Assembly (NCBI GenBank): GCA_009779495.1
Contig: WRED01000002.1
Span: 1 to 64,000, forward strand
DNA length: 64,000 nt
From: Oscillospiraceae bacterium
Lineage (GTDB): Bacteria; Bacillota; Clostridia; Oscillospirales; Acutalibacteraceae
Reading direction: 5' to 3'
Shown: in pieces, positions 7,595-15,888 of the stretch
Position numbering within the stretch: position 1 is the first letter of the stretch
How the letters are laid out: each line of letters opens with the position of its first letter
Position numbers and translations under genes: made by a program
The notes under the pieces: generated by a model
Seen by the model: only the letters and a program-made list of their open reading frames with translations
What the model was told of the DNA's origin: nothing
Databases searched by the model: none

Positions 7595-8935
7595 ATGATC
7601 AGGGACATAAACGAACAAAGCGCCCGCAAAAAAATCCTCGACGCAGTCAGAGACTACGCCGAGGCGTTTCACTGTATGCCGAAACCGTTCACGCCCGGCG
7701 ACAGGATACCCTACGCGTCGCGGGTGTACGACGGCGACGAAATGGTCAATCTGGCCGACAGCGCCCTTGATTTCTGGCTCACGGCCGGGCGGTGGACGGA
7801 TCAGTTTGAGCGTGAGCTGGCGCGCTTTTTAGGCGTGAAGTCGTGCGCTTTCGTAAACTCCGGCTCATCGGCGAACCTGCTGGCGTTCATGGCGCTGACG
7901 TCGCCGCTTTTGGGCGAACGCGCCGTCAAGCGCGGCGACGAGGTCATAACGGTGGCGGCGGGATTCCCGACGACGGTGACGCCGATTATCCAGTACGGCG
8001 CGGTTCCCGTCTTTGCGGACGTGACGATACCGCAATATAATGTTGACGTGACGAAGCTCGAGGGCGCGCTTTCTGCAAAAACGAAAGCCGTTATGCTGGC
8101 GCACACCCTTGGCAACCCGTTTGACGTTTTGGCGGTCAGGGACTTTTGCCGCGATCACGGGCTGTGGCTCATCGAAGACAACTGCGATGCTTTAGGCAGC
8201 CGCGTGTTAATCGACGGCGAATACCGCTATACCGGTACGGTCGGGGACATCGGAACGTCGAGCTTCTATCCGCCGCACCACATGACGACGGGCGAGGGCG
8301 GCGCGGTATATACGAACGACCCTCTGCTGATGAAAATCATGAAGTCCATGCGTGACTGGGGGCGCGACTGCATGTGCCCGCCCGGCCGCGACGATCTTTG
8401 CGGGCACAGGTTTGATCAAAGCTACGGCGAGCTGCCCGCGGGCTACGACCACAAGTACGTCTACTCGCATTTCGGCTACAACTTAAAGGCGACTGATATG
8501 CAGGCGGCGGTCGGCTGTGCCCAGTTAAGCAAGCTGCCGTTATTTATTGAGAAGCGCCGGGCGAATTTTGAGCAGATGTATGACCGCCTTTCGCCTTTTC
8601 GGGACAAGCTTATCCTGCCCGAGCCGTGCGAAAATTCACAGCCGAGCTGGTTTGGATTTTTGATCACATGCGGCCAAGGCGTTGACCGTAATCGCGCGGT
8701 GCGCCATTTGGAGGAACGCGGCGTGCAGACGCGGATGCTGTTCGCGGGGAATATCCTGCGGCATCCGTGCTTTGACGCCATTCGCGGCGACGAAACGGTT
8801 TACCGCGTGGCGGGCGAGCTCACGAACACGGACAGGATTATGCGGGACAGCTTTTGGGTCGGCGTCTATCCGGGGATGACCGGGGAGATGATTGACTATA
8901 TGGCCGCGCGGATTGCGGAAAGTTTCCGGTTGTAA
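7595..8935 (+). CDS. rfbH: CDP-4-keto-6-deoxyglucose 3-dehydratase (E1)
   Basis: PMP-dependent, [2Fe-2S] enzyme that removes the C3 hydroxyl from CDP-4-keto-6-deoxyglucose on the route to CDP-3,6-dideoxyhexoses. The 446-residue protein has the DegT/AspC fold, with GSSANLLAF and EDNCDALGS. The usual PLP lysine is replaced by His in SFYPPHHMTTGEGG (near residue 228), the hallmark of E1. A cysteine cluster C259-x-C261-x7-C269, with C197, matches the E1 iron-sulfur ligands. The reductase partner (E3) and downstream epimerase are not in this window, so the pathway must finish elsewhere. Confidence 0.92.
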   Translation: MIRDINEQSARKKILDAVRDYAEAFHCMPKPFTPGDRIPYASRVYDGDEMVNLADSALDFWLTAGRWTDQFERELARFLGVKSCAFVNSGSSANLLAFMALTSPLLGERAVKRGDEVITVAAGFPTTVTPIIQYGAVPVFADVTIPQYNVDVTKLEGALSAKTKAVMLAHTLGNPFDVLAVRDFCRDHGLWLIEDNCDALGSRVLIDGEYRYTGTVGDIGTSSFYPPHHMTTGEGGAVYTNDPLLMKIMKSMRDWGRDCMCPPGRDDLCGHRFDQSYGELPAGYDHKYVYSHFGYNLKATDMQAAVGCAQLSKLPLFIEKRRANFEQMYDRLSPFRDKLILPEPCENSQPSWFGFLITCGQGVDRNRAVRHLEERGVQTRMLFAGNILRHPCFDAIRGDETVYRVAGELTNTDRIMRDSFWVGVYPGMTGEMIDYMAARIAESFRL

Positions 8936-8939
8936 AAAT

Positions 8940-9121
8940 TCGCCTTTTTAGATCTTTGTATTGATACAAGAGCTTGTTGTGTTTGGTAATTGTACCCCTC
9001 CTGCGCTGCGCGCCACCTCCCCTTGCAGGGGCGGCTTGGGAACGAGGTGCGATTACCAAAGCCGCCCCTGCAAGGGGAGGTGGCACGTAGTGCCGGAGGG
9101 GTTTGAAAATTCAGCAGGCTC
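8940..9121. repeat. CCCCTCC palindromic repeat element, copy A
   Basis: Core arms at 8994-9001 and 9094-9101 enclose a long inverted repeat (CACCTCCCCTTGCAGGGG and its complement). The flank TTTGTATTGATACAAGAGCTTGTTGTG matches, in reverse orientation, the flank of copy B at about 20840-20870. It lies directly after the rfbH stop and before the convergent folD. Confidence 0.85.
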
Positions 9122-9991
9122 TTACCCCAAGTTGCAGCCTGTCACTTGCAGCTTGCAGCTTAAAATAGTATTGCGCATCAGCATCGCGATCGTCATCGGC
9201 CCCACGCCGCCCGGGACGGGCGTGATCGCTCCGGCGACATTCAGCGCGGCGTTAAAATCCACGTCGCCGCACAGCTTGCCCTCGCCGTCGCGGTTTATGC
9301 TCACATCGATCACCGCCGCGCCAGGCTTTATCATGTCCGCTGTCACGAGGCCGCGGATCCCCGCCGCGCAGACGAGGATGTCGGCCTGCAAGGTCAGCTC
9401 CTTGAGGTTCACCGTTTTTGAGTGGCAGACAGTCACTGTGCCGTCGGCGGCCAGCAGCATAAGCGCCATAGGCTTGCCGACAATGTTGCTGCGCCCGATC
9501 ACGACGCAGCGCTTGCCCGGCACGGAAATGCCCTCGTGCCGCAGCATTTCCATGACTCCGGCGGGCGTACACGGCAGCAGGGCGGCGTTGCCGATGACCA
9601 CGCGCCCCACCGTTATGGGATGGAACGCGTCAACATCCTTGCTGGGGCTTATGGCGTCGAAAACCTTACGCTCGTCCAGGTGGCCGGGGAGGGGATGCTG
9701 ACATAAAATTCCGTGCACGGACGGGTCGTTGTTGAGTTTTTCGACGAGCGCGAGCAGCTCCGCCTGCGTCGTCTCTTCGGGCAGCGCGAACTCAAGCGAG
9801 CGTATGCCGACGCGCTCACACGTAAGCTTTTTGTTGCGCACGTACACCTTGGACGCCGGATTTTCGCCTGCGATGATCACGGCGAGGCACGGCTTTGTTC
9901 CCTCCGCGTTCAGTTTTTCGGCGTCGGCGCGGACGCTTTTGAGAAGCTCCTCCGCGATTTTTTTTCCGTCGATGATTTTTGCCATAGCCAT
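9122..9991 (-). CDS. folD: Methylenetetrahydrofolate dehydrogenase/cyclohydrolase
   Basis: Bifunctional cytosolic enzyme of one-carbon metabolism, interconverting methylene-, methenyl- and formyl-tetrahydrofolate. The 289-residue protein has the SKVYVRNKKL substrate segment with the catalytic Tyr and Lys, the GILCQHPLPGHL signature, the Rossmann motif VIGRSNIVGKPMALML, and a terminal PVPGGVGPMTIAMLMRNT. The start may be 9991 or the second Met at 9985. A promoter is visible on this strand at 10064-10092. The last few residues (LQVTGCNLG) run into repeat-like DNA. Confidence 0.95.
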   Translation of the reverse strand: MAMAKIIDGKKIAEELLKSVRADAEKLNAEGTKPCLAVIIAGENPASKVYVRNKKLTCERVGIRSLEFALPEETTQAELLALVEKLNNDPSVHGILCQHPLPGHLDERKVFDAISPSKDVDAFHPITVGRVVIGNAALLPCTPAGVMEMLRHEGISVPGKRCVVIGRSNIVGKPMALMLLAADGTVTVCHSKTVNLKELTLQADILVCAAGIRGLVTADMIKPGAAVIDVSINRDGEGKLCGDVDFNAALNVAGAITPVPGGVGPMTIAMLMRNTILSCKLQVTGCNLG

Positions 9992-10063
9992 AACGGCAGC
10001 ACGACCTTTCGGTGAGTTTTGAGAGTGGAGAGTTGACGGTTCAGCAATTCTCCCATTACATAT

Positions 10064-10092
10064 AGTATAATTGATTTGAGCTTTGAAGTCAA
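10064..10092 (-). promoter_or_regulatory. folD promoter
   Basis: On the minus strand, TTGACT (10087-10092), a 17-base spacer and TATACT (10064-10069). It overlaps the region just before the ribosome site of the divergent MFS gene. Confidence 0.7.
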
Positions 10093-10110
10093 GCCGATCA
10101 GGAGGTTAAA

Positions 10111-11388
10111 ATGAGGATTCACCTAATGAGTAAAACGACCGTGACCTACAAGCGAACAATAGCCGCCTGTTACGCCGGCAACATCACCATGGCGGCGATT
10201 ATAAATTTCCTGCCGCTTCTTTTCGTGACGCTCCGGGCGCAGTTCGGCCTGACCTACGGGCAGCTGGGACTGCTGACGCTCATCAATTTCACGACGCAGG
10301 TCGCGATGGACTTCGCGTGCGGCCCGCTTGTTGACAGGTACGGCTTTCGGCGGTTTATCCTGTCGTCGGCCGTGCTGACGGTCGCCGGATTCGGGCTGTT
10401 CGCGGTTTCGCCGTGGATAACAGACAGGCCGTACCCGCTGTTCGTGCTGGCGACGGTGATCTTTTCCGGGTCGTGCGGGCTTTTGGAGCTGCTTTTGTCC
10501 CCGATCGTCAACTCGGTTCCAACGGACGAAAAGACGAAAGCCATGAGCGGGCTGCACGCGTTTTACTGCTGGGGAACGATCATCGTCGTGCTCGTCTCGA
10601 CTGTTTTGCTGCGGCTTTTCGGCCATGACAAATGGCAGTATATCATGCTGATGTGGCTTTTGATGCCGGTAGCCGACTTTTTCATGTTCCTCAAAGCGCC
10701 GCTCGAGCCGCCCGCGCCGGAGGAACAGCGGCAGAGCTTCCGGCAGTTCAGCCGCAAGGCTCCCTACATATTGCTGTGCGTGATCATACTCTGCGGCGCG
10801 GCGACGGAAATCGCCATGGGGCAGTGGATATCCGCGTTTGTCGAGCGGGGCGTCGGCGTCAGCAAGCTCGTCGGCGACACGGCGGGCGTGTGCGTGTTCG
10901 CGCTGATGATGGGGATAGGCCGGGTTATTTTAGGCAAAAAGGGCGAGCGCGAGGGCTTCAACATGAACAGAGTTCTACTTTTGTCTTTCGCCGTGTCGGT
11001 CGTGTGCTACGTGGCGGCGGCGCTGACCGATATAAAGCTCCTGACGCTGATGTCCTGCGCCGTTTTGGGACTCGTGGTCAGCGTGCTGTGGCCCGGCTCG
11101 CTTATTGCCGCGACGAAGCTTTACCCGAAAGCAGGCGCGTGGATGTTTGCGGTCATGTCAGGCTTCGGAGACATAGGCTGCGCGTTTGCGCCGTGGGTCG
11201 CGGGCAAGGTTATCGACGGGGCGCAGACCGTGCCGGCGCTTATGGACTACTGCGCGCGGACGGGGCTTGAGCTTGAGCGGCTGGGGCTTAAGGCGGGGAT
11301 ATTGGCGAGCGCGGTGTTTCCTTTGGCGGGGATTGTTGCGACGGTGGTTATGATGCGGGAAACGAAGAAATTGAAAATTGAAAATTGA
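10111..11388 (+). CDS. MFS transporter
   Basis: 425-residue membrane protein with about twelve hydrophobic segments. The first is AACYAGNITMAAIINFLPLLFVTL. The loop between helices 2 and 3 has the MFS pattern DFACGPLVDRYGFRR. A perfect AGGAGG sits five bases before ATG 10111. The distribution of glycines and the C-terminal half (ALMMGIGRVILGKKGER) resemble the fucose/sugar MFS branch, but the substrate cannot be told. The C-terminal KLKIEN and the TGA stop are made by the AAAATTGAAAATTGAGAATT tag repeat. Confidence 0.85.
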   Translation: MRIHLMSKTTVTYKRTIAACYAGNITMAAIINFLPLLFVTLRAQFGLTYGQLGLLTLINFTTQVAMDFACGPLVDRYGFRRFILSSAVLTVAGFGLFAVSPWITDRPYPLFVLATVIFSGSCGLLELLLSPIVNSVPTDEKTKAMSGLHAFYCWGTIIVVLVSTVLLRLFGHDKWQYIMLMWLLMPVADFFMFLKAPLEPPAPEEQRQSFRQFSRKAPYILLCVIILCGAATEIAMGQWISAFVERGVGVSKLVGDTAGVCVFALMMGIGRVILGKKGEREGFNMNRVLLLSFAVSVVCYVAAALTDIKLLTLMSCAVLGLVVSVLWPGSLIAATKLYPKAGAWMFAVMSGFGDIGCAFAPWVAGKVIDGAQTVPALMDYCARTGLELERLGLKAGILASAVFPLAGIVATVVMMRETKKLKIEN

Positions 11389-11394
11389 GAATTA
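11368..11394 (+). repeat. GAAAATTGAGAATT tag at MFS stop
   Basis: Tandem AATTGAAAATTGAAAATTGAGAATT covers the final codons and stop of the MFS gene. Like tags cover the stops of yunB (28515-28547) and era (35889-35900). Confidence 0.6.
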
Positions 11395-11418
11395 TTTATA
11401 TATTAAGAGAGTGATTTT

Positions 11419-12015
11419 ATGTTTCAAACAGCTGCCGGAGTTACAATCCCTTTTCCTGAAAAAATAAGTGAAGAATTTCAGGTTTTCGAGAAAAGCATTG
11501 TATTTAATTTAAATTTTGAAAAAATAAATTCCGTGCTTGAGGAATTTATTGAGCTGCTTTCGGAGCCTTTATTTTTTGTTCTTGAAATACCGTTATCACA
11601 GCAGGAAGAATCCGAAATTCGTAAAAATAAATCTGATCCGTTTCATAGAAAAGCTTGCTATCTTGACGGGCGATCAAAAGATCAGATGAAAGCCATCCTG
11701 CGGAAATATGGGGATTTATTGCTGAATGACGGCATATCGCAAATTGCCGTTGCCTCACATATTACAAATGATGAGATGTTTATCCAAAAATATAAGGTCA
11801 TCAGCATCTTTTGTGACGACCCGATAAAATATATTGAATTTCTAGAAAAATACGGCCTTGTTCAAGCAGACAATTTACTTACCGTATGGGATGCTTTTTC
11901 CCGTGAATCACCGGGTGAAGCACGGAGAACCGAAGTAAATGGAATCAATGTTTTTGATGTATACGATGAGCTTGTAAAAATGGGAATGTACGATTCAAAG
12001 ATAGTTGAAATTTGA
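11419..12015 (+). CDS. Hypothetical protein, duplicated in part at 14950-15132
   Basis: A 198-residue soluble protein, AT-rich compared with its neighbours, with no motif I recognise. It has an N-terminal half rich in Phe, Glu and Leu, a DDPIKYIEFLEKYGL helix, and a conserved C-terminal block from DNLLTVWD to KMGMYDSKIVEI. That block, plus 15 bases past the stop, recurs as an inverted fragment near spoIVB. GAGAGTG precedes the ATG. A function cannot be assigned; base composition suggests recent acquisition. Confidence 0.6.
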   Translation: MFQTAAGVTIPFPEKISEEFQVFEKSIVFNLNFEKINSVLEEFIELLSEPLFFVLEIPLSQQEESEIRKNKSDPFHRKACYLDGRSKDQMKAILRKYGDLLLNDGISQIAVASHITNDEMFIQKYKVISIFCDDPIKYIEFLEKYGLVQADNLLTVWDAFSRESPGEARRTEVNGINVFDVYDELVKMGMYDSKIVEI

Positions 12016-12024
12016 CACTGATTA

Positions 12025-12044
12025 TATAGTCAAACCCCTAAGTG
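12025..12044. repeat. Partial TATAGTCAAACC palindromic repeat
   Basis: Half-copy (TATAGTCAAACCCCTAAGTG) of a 35-40 bp palindrome that is intact at 22056-22090 and 58258-58298. It begins where homology to the duplicated fragment at 14950 stops. Confidence 0.5.
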
Positions 12045-12053
12045 CGGCGTTCA

Positions 12054-13037
12054 TTATAAGTGTTGCCGCGTTTGCCAGCAAATGCTTTCAACTAAATCAA
12101 ACGCGGCGTCTTTCATCCGTTTGGGCTGAGTTGTAAAAAATTCCATCATCGGCTCACCCTTTTTGATATTCCAAAGCCCCGCTACCTGCCCGCTCACGGC
12201 GATGGTCGGGAGACATATGCCTGATTTCATGATGACCGCGCTTTTATACTCCGAAGGCAGTACCGCGCCCCGTTCCATGTACGACACGATAAGCGGGTCG
12301 AAGCCGGACAGCAGCGTCAATTCGGGAATGTCTCCCATATCCGCGTCATCGTCTATGTAATAATAAACGCTTTTATGATATTCAAACCGCGCATACTCGT
12401 CCAGATTCAGAGCAAACAGTTCCTTTTTTCTATCTTTCATCAGGCCGAAAAACCATGCCGCGTCCGCGAGCGTCGCCGGGCCGTAAGCCGCAAGGAATCT
12501 TCGGAACAGTTCGGGCAGCACCTCGCCGAATGTCTGCGTCGGCTCGGCATCTATCAAATCAAAATCGCGGCTGGCCATATCACGGAAAGCGACCTTGCCA
12601 AGCCGCGCCAATTCGCAGAAAACACCGCCCCACGGGGACAATGCTCTGTCGATTGTCTGCCTGTCATATTCCTCCGCGAATATAAGGCGCATTTTGGCAC
12701 GGGAATACACGCCATCCTCCATAAGGCTTATAACCTTGTCAGCGATTTCTTTATATCGCTCCCCCCAGCGCCACTCACCCGAATTGAGCGCGAGCAACGT
12801 CGGCAGGTCGCCGAGAGCCACGCCATGCAACGCGTGGTGGATCCACGTTTTGGTCAGCGCGGTTTTCCAGCCTGCCAGCCCCGCGCCGCGAATCAACGCG
12901 GAAAAGGCGACGTTGCGGTGAAACCAGCAATGCAATCCGAGAAGCTCACGCGAAAGCTCGGTAATATCCTCGCATTTGCGTGACAAATACAGCCCGTGCA
13001 TGCGCCTTTGCAGGATTTGTTCCGTTATCTTGTCCAT
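12054..13037 (-). CDS. Winged helix DNA-binding domain protein (YcaQ/HTH_42-like)
   Basis: 327-residue protein of the HTH_42 (PF06224) type. Visible marks are the N-terminal helices, the LLGLHCWFHRNVAFSALIR segment, FLAAYGPATLADAAWFFGL, and the LLSGFDPLIVSYMER block close to the family's LLPxFDPLL. Some relatives (YcaQ, AlkX/AlkZ) are DNA glycosylases that open abasic or crosslinked sites; others are uncharacterised. The GAGGAA ribosome site supports the start at 13037. The family's QxQ-type catalytic motif is not obvious here (LHC in that place), so a glycosylase role is doubtful. Confidence 0.7.
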   Translation of the reverse strand: MDKITEQILQRRMHGLYLSRKCEDITELSRELLGLHCWFHRNVAFSALIRGAGLAGWKTALTKTWIHHALHGVALGDLPTLLALNSGEWRWGERYKEIADKVISLMEDGVYSRAKMRLIFAEEYDRQTIDRALSPWGGVFCELARLGKVAFRDMASRDFDLIDAEPTQTFGEVLPELFRRFLAAYGPATLADAAWFFGLMKDRKKELFALNLDEYARFEYHKSVYYYIDDDADMGDIPELTLLSGFDPLIVSYMERGAVLPSEYKSAVIMKSGICLPTIAVSGQVAGLWNIKKGEPMMEFFTTQPKRMKDAAFDLVESICWQTRQHL

Positions 13038-13167
13038 TAACTTTTCCTCAAATGTTTCCGCGTGATATAGTTGTTACGCAGTCATTGCTAAATCGAACCG
13101 CATGTTAAAAAATCGGTGAAGCAAAAGATGTGTCGACCATATGTGTGTAAATATGACAGATATAGGG

Positions 13168-13358
13168 TCGAGCTTGCGTCATTGCGAGCGCGGAGAAACG
13201 TTGCGTAACAGCAGTGTTTGGGCGCGAAGCAATCCAGTCGCAACTGGTTGGGAAATCAGAAGTGGTCAGGAAACGCCATAAGGTTGCAGAACTGGATTGC
13301 TTCGCGCACCGACCCTGTTATAAGAAAACGCTTCTCTGCGTACGCAATGACGCTCGAC
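13168..13358. repeat. GTCATTGCGAGCG inverted-repeat element
   Basis: The ends GTCGAG..GCGTCATTGCG and CGCAATGACGCTCGAC are inverted, with an inner pair GCGAAGCAATCCAGT / ACTGGATTGCTTCGCGC. It is about 190 bases with no ORF. Elements of this sort are widespread as short interspersed repeats. It fills most of the gap between the winged-helix gene and spoIVB; nothing else is seen in 13038-13546 except the hairpin at 13470-13500. Confidence 0.75.
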
Positions 13359-13469
13359 TTTTACTTGTTTTCTGTTTTTTCAACCCGTGATTCACATTAC
13401 CAAGCATATTGTACGCGCGTCGAATTAGTTTGTCAACCGCAAAATCATATAAGATCCATATTGCCGCAA

Positions 13470-13500
13470 GGGGCGGGCCGCTTCAACCAGCGCCCGCCCC
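13470..13500 (-). terminator. Hairpin downstream of spoIVB
   Basis: Perfect 9-bp GC stem, GGGGCGGGC with GCCCGCCCC, 47 bases past the spoIVB stop. There is no good T-run on the minus strand, so it is a weak terminator call. Confidence 0.4.
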
Positions 13501-13546
13501 ATCATTTTTCCTGTTTCCCCATAACCGGCGCTGTCCCTGACTCCCG

Positions 13547-14788
13547 TTACGACGCTTTTTGTATCCCGCTTCCCTCGATCGCGCTTTCCGTCTCGACCAT
13601 CGTCTGTGCGAAAATCGCGTACCCTTGCAGCGGATTATTGATGAACACATGGGTCACGGCGCCGGCAAGCATACCGTTTTGTATGATAGGGCTGCCGCTC
13701 ATGCCCTGCACGATACCGCCCGTCTCGTTGATAAGCGTCTCGTCCACGACCCTGATCACCATGTTCTTCTGGTGGGCGTCCGTGTTTTGGAATACCTTCG
13801 TGATCTCCACGTCATAATACCTCGCGCCCTGATCGTTTATTTCGGAAATGATCTGCGCCGGGCCTGTCCTGATCTCGTAGCTCATGGCCACGGGAATCTG
13901 CTTTCCCGTATACGTTACGCCCGTCACCTTTCCGTAAACGCCCGTTTCGCTGTTGAGCGTCAGCGTCCCGATCACCTTGTCGCCGAACACGCCGCACAGC
14001 TCGCCCGGCGTACCGCTTTCGCCCTTGTAGCTGCCTTTGATCACCGCGCTGACCGCTTCACCGCCGGACAGCGGCATAATTTTTCCCGTATCTACGTCGC
14101 AGACGGCATGTCCGAGTCCGGCGAAATTCCCCGTGCTTTTATCGAAAAATGTCAGGGTCCCGATACCGGCCGAGCTGTCGCGGACCCAGATGCCGACCCT
14201 GTATTTTCCGTCGATAGCCGACAAGGCCGCTTTTAATTTGACGCTGATCTCTTCACTGCCCCTGGTGATACTGAGCGTAAGCTCCCGGCCGCCGCTGTCC
14301 GCGAACGCACCCGACACGTCTCCGTTGCTTTCCACTGTCCTGCCGTCGATGGCCGTTATGATGTCGCCCGGGCGTATGCCCGCGTCTGCGGCGGGATTGA
14401 TGACACCCGAAAGCATGGCGACCTCGTCCGTTTTCACCACGACGACTCCCTGCGTGTACAGCTTGATTCCGAACGCCGTTCCGACCGGCATCACATACGC
14501 GCGCTTTTTGGCGGTTACTTTTAGCTCTTTGACCGGTATGGCATTCAAAACCCTGACTTGCGCCGCGTATTCAGTCTTGCCCGAGGCCGTTTCATCAAGT
14601 GATACGCAGACCCCGTCGGCTGACATATCGTTATAAACGACCGTATAAGGCATTGGAATCGGCAGCGCGTCTCCTGCCATAATGTTGTATTCGTCCGGGA
14701 TCGTCATTTCGGCATAACCGATTATCCCGAATAAAGCGCAGCAGCATAAAAAAGCGCACGCGCTCAGTGATTTTAAAAAACTTCTCAA
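13547..14788 (-). CDS. spoIVB: SpoIVB peptidase
   Basis: Serine peptidase (S55) secreted from the forespore that triggers pro-sigmaK processing during endospore formation. The preferred start is TTG at 14788, seven bases after GGAGGT; a GTG at 14833 lacks a ribosome site. The 413-residue protein has an N-terminal membrane anchor (ACAFLCCCALFGIIGYA), a PDZ domain (about residues 100-190, with AGIRPGDIITAIDG), and the S55 domain with the catalytic Ser in GIVQGMSGSP (about Ser366). It shows the organism sporulates. Confidence 0.93.
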   Translation of the reverse strand: MRSFLKSLSACAFLCCCALFGIIGYAEMTIPDEYNIMAGDALPIPMPYTVVYNDMSADGVCVSLDETASGKTEYAAQVRVLNAIPVKELKVTAKKRAYVMPVGTAFGIKLYTQGVVVVKTDEVAMLSGVINPAADAGIRPGDIITAIDGRTVESNGDVSGAFADSGGRELTLSITRGSEEISVKLKAALSAIDGKYRVGIWVRDSSAGIGTLTFFDKSTGNFAGLGHAVCDVDTGKIMPLSGGEAVSAVIKGSYKGESGTPGELCGVFGDKVIGTLTLNSETGVYGKVTGVTYTGKQIPVAMSYEIRTGPAQIISEINDQGARYYDVEITKVFQNTDAHQKNMVIRVVDETLINETGGIVQGMSGSPIIQNGMLAGAVTHVFINNPLQGYAIFAQTMVETESAIEGSGIQKAS

Positions 14789-14949
14789 ACCTTTACCTCC
14801 GGCAGCAAAACCGCTCGATCCGCGCCGTTTCACAGAGTAAAAAACGCAAAACGGCGCAAATATAATTTGGCCGTTTCACGTCGGAATATTTGCGGGAAAT
14901 TTAAAACTTAACGATAATTTTTTCTTGAGTTTGAAATTGTTTTCTTTAT

Positions 14950-15132
14950 GTATAATCAGTGTCAAATTTCAACTATCTTTGAATCGTACATTCCCATTTT
15001 TATAAGCTCATCGTATACATCAAAAACATTGATTCCATTTATTTCGAATCTCCGTGCTTCACCCGGTGATTCACGGGAAAAAGTATCCCATACGGTAAGT
15101 AAATTGTCTGTTTGAATCAGGCTGTATTTTTA
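14950..15132 (-). pseudogene. 3' fragment of the 11419-12015 gene
   Basis: The minus strand encodes about 52 residues, from KYSLIQTDNLLTVWD to KMGMYDSKIVEI and a TGA at 14962-14964. It is nearly identical to the C-terminus of the protein at 11419. Homology continues about 13 bases past the stop and ends where the source copy meets a palindromic repeat. There is no start codon or 5' part. Few amino-acid changes suggest a recent copy. The remainder of 14789-15244 holds no gene; there is a degenerate palindrome at 15202-15238. Confidence 0.85.
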
Positions 15133-15201
15133 TTTCTTGCTCTCGTGCTCATTATGAGACGACCTCTTGATTTTTCGTGTCATTTCCACTATAATAAACA
15201 G

Positions 15202-15238
15202 TATAGACAGACCACTTGAAAACTGGTTTGAATAATAG
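15202..15238. repeat. Degenerate TATAG-ACCACTTGAAAA palindrome
   Basis: TATAGACAGACCACTTGAAAACTGGTTTGAATAATA matches the consensus TATAG-C-AACCACTTGAAAAGTGGTT-G-CTATA of the copies at 22056 and 58258 with several changes. Confidence 0.55.
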
Positions 15239-15262
15239 TTTTTAATGAGAGGGTGGATTCCA

Positions 15263-15871
15263 TTGAAACATATCCCAAACGCGTTATCCATTTCCCGCAT
15301 ACCGCTTTCAATCGCCATGTTGTTTTTGACAAAACGTCCGGCCGCGTTTCTTGTTGTGTACGCGGCCGCGGGGCTTACCGATGTGCTGGACGGATTCCTG
15401 GCGCGGCGCTTTCATTGGGAATCAGAGTTCGGCGCGAAAATCGACGGCTTCGCGGATATCGGTTTCATGCTCGCGATGCTGGGCGTGGTGTTCGGCCTGA
15501 TGCGTCATGTTCTGAATTTCAAGGCGTATCTGGTCATTGGCGTCGCCGTAGTGGCCGCGCTCAAGGTCGTGAACCTTTGCTTCACCAAGTGCAAATTCAA
15601 AGAGTGGAGCACGATGCACACCTTGGCCAACAAATACACCGCCCTGCCGTTTTACTTCATCGTGCCGTATTGCGTTTGGTTTCAGAAAGTGCCGAACGGG
15701 CTGATCATGGTCTTTTTGGCGACCGTTTTTATCGCGAATCTGGAGGAAACCTGGATTTTGGCAAGCGCGGATACATACGACGCTGACATGAAGGGTATGC
15801 TTCATTTGAAAAAGCGGCTGAGGACGGCGGAGCAGGAGGAAGCGGAAAACAAAGAAGATGCAATTGTATAA
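15263..15871 (+). CDS. CDP-alcohol phosphatidyltransferase
   Basis: Integral membrane enzyme that transfers a phosphatidyl group from CDP-diacylglycerol to an alcohol, as PgsA does with glycerol-3-phosphate. The complete family motif D-x2-DG-x2-AR-x8-G-x3-D-x3-D is present (from DVLDGFLARR to the last Asp in GFAD), at about residues 40-62. There are five or so membrane segments. TTG 15263 follows GAGAGGGTGG and gives the usual KHIPNALSISRI opening; ATG 15245 lacks a ribosome site. The charged tail (about 20 residues rich in Glu and Lys) is unremarkable. The acceptor alcohol is not determined. Confidence 0.85.
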   Translation: MKHIPNALSISRIPLSIAMLFLTKRPAAFLVVYAAAGLTDVLDGFLARRFHWESEFGAKIDGFADIGFMLAMLGVVFGLMRHVLNFKAYLVIGVAVVAALKVVNLCFTKCKFKEWSTMHTLANKYTALPFYFIVPYCVWFQKVPNGLIMVFLATVFIANLEETWILASADTYDADMKGMLHLKKRLRTAEQEEAENKEDAIV

Positions 15872-15888
15872 AAAATTTTTGATGATTT

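Noticed and set aside
12054..13037. Calling the winged-helix protein a DNA glycosylase (AlkX/YcaQ)
   Set aside because: The catalytic Q-x-Q/D motif expected in that branch is not evident, so only the family-level name is kept.
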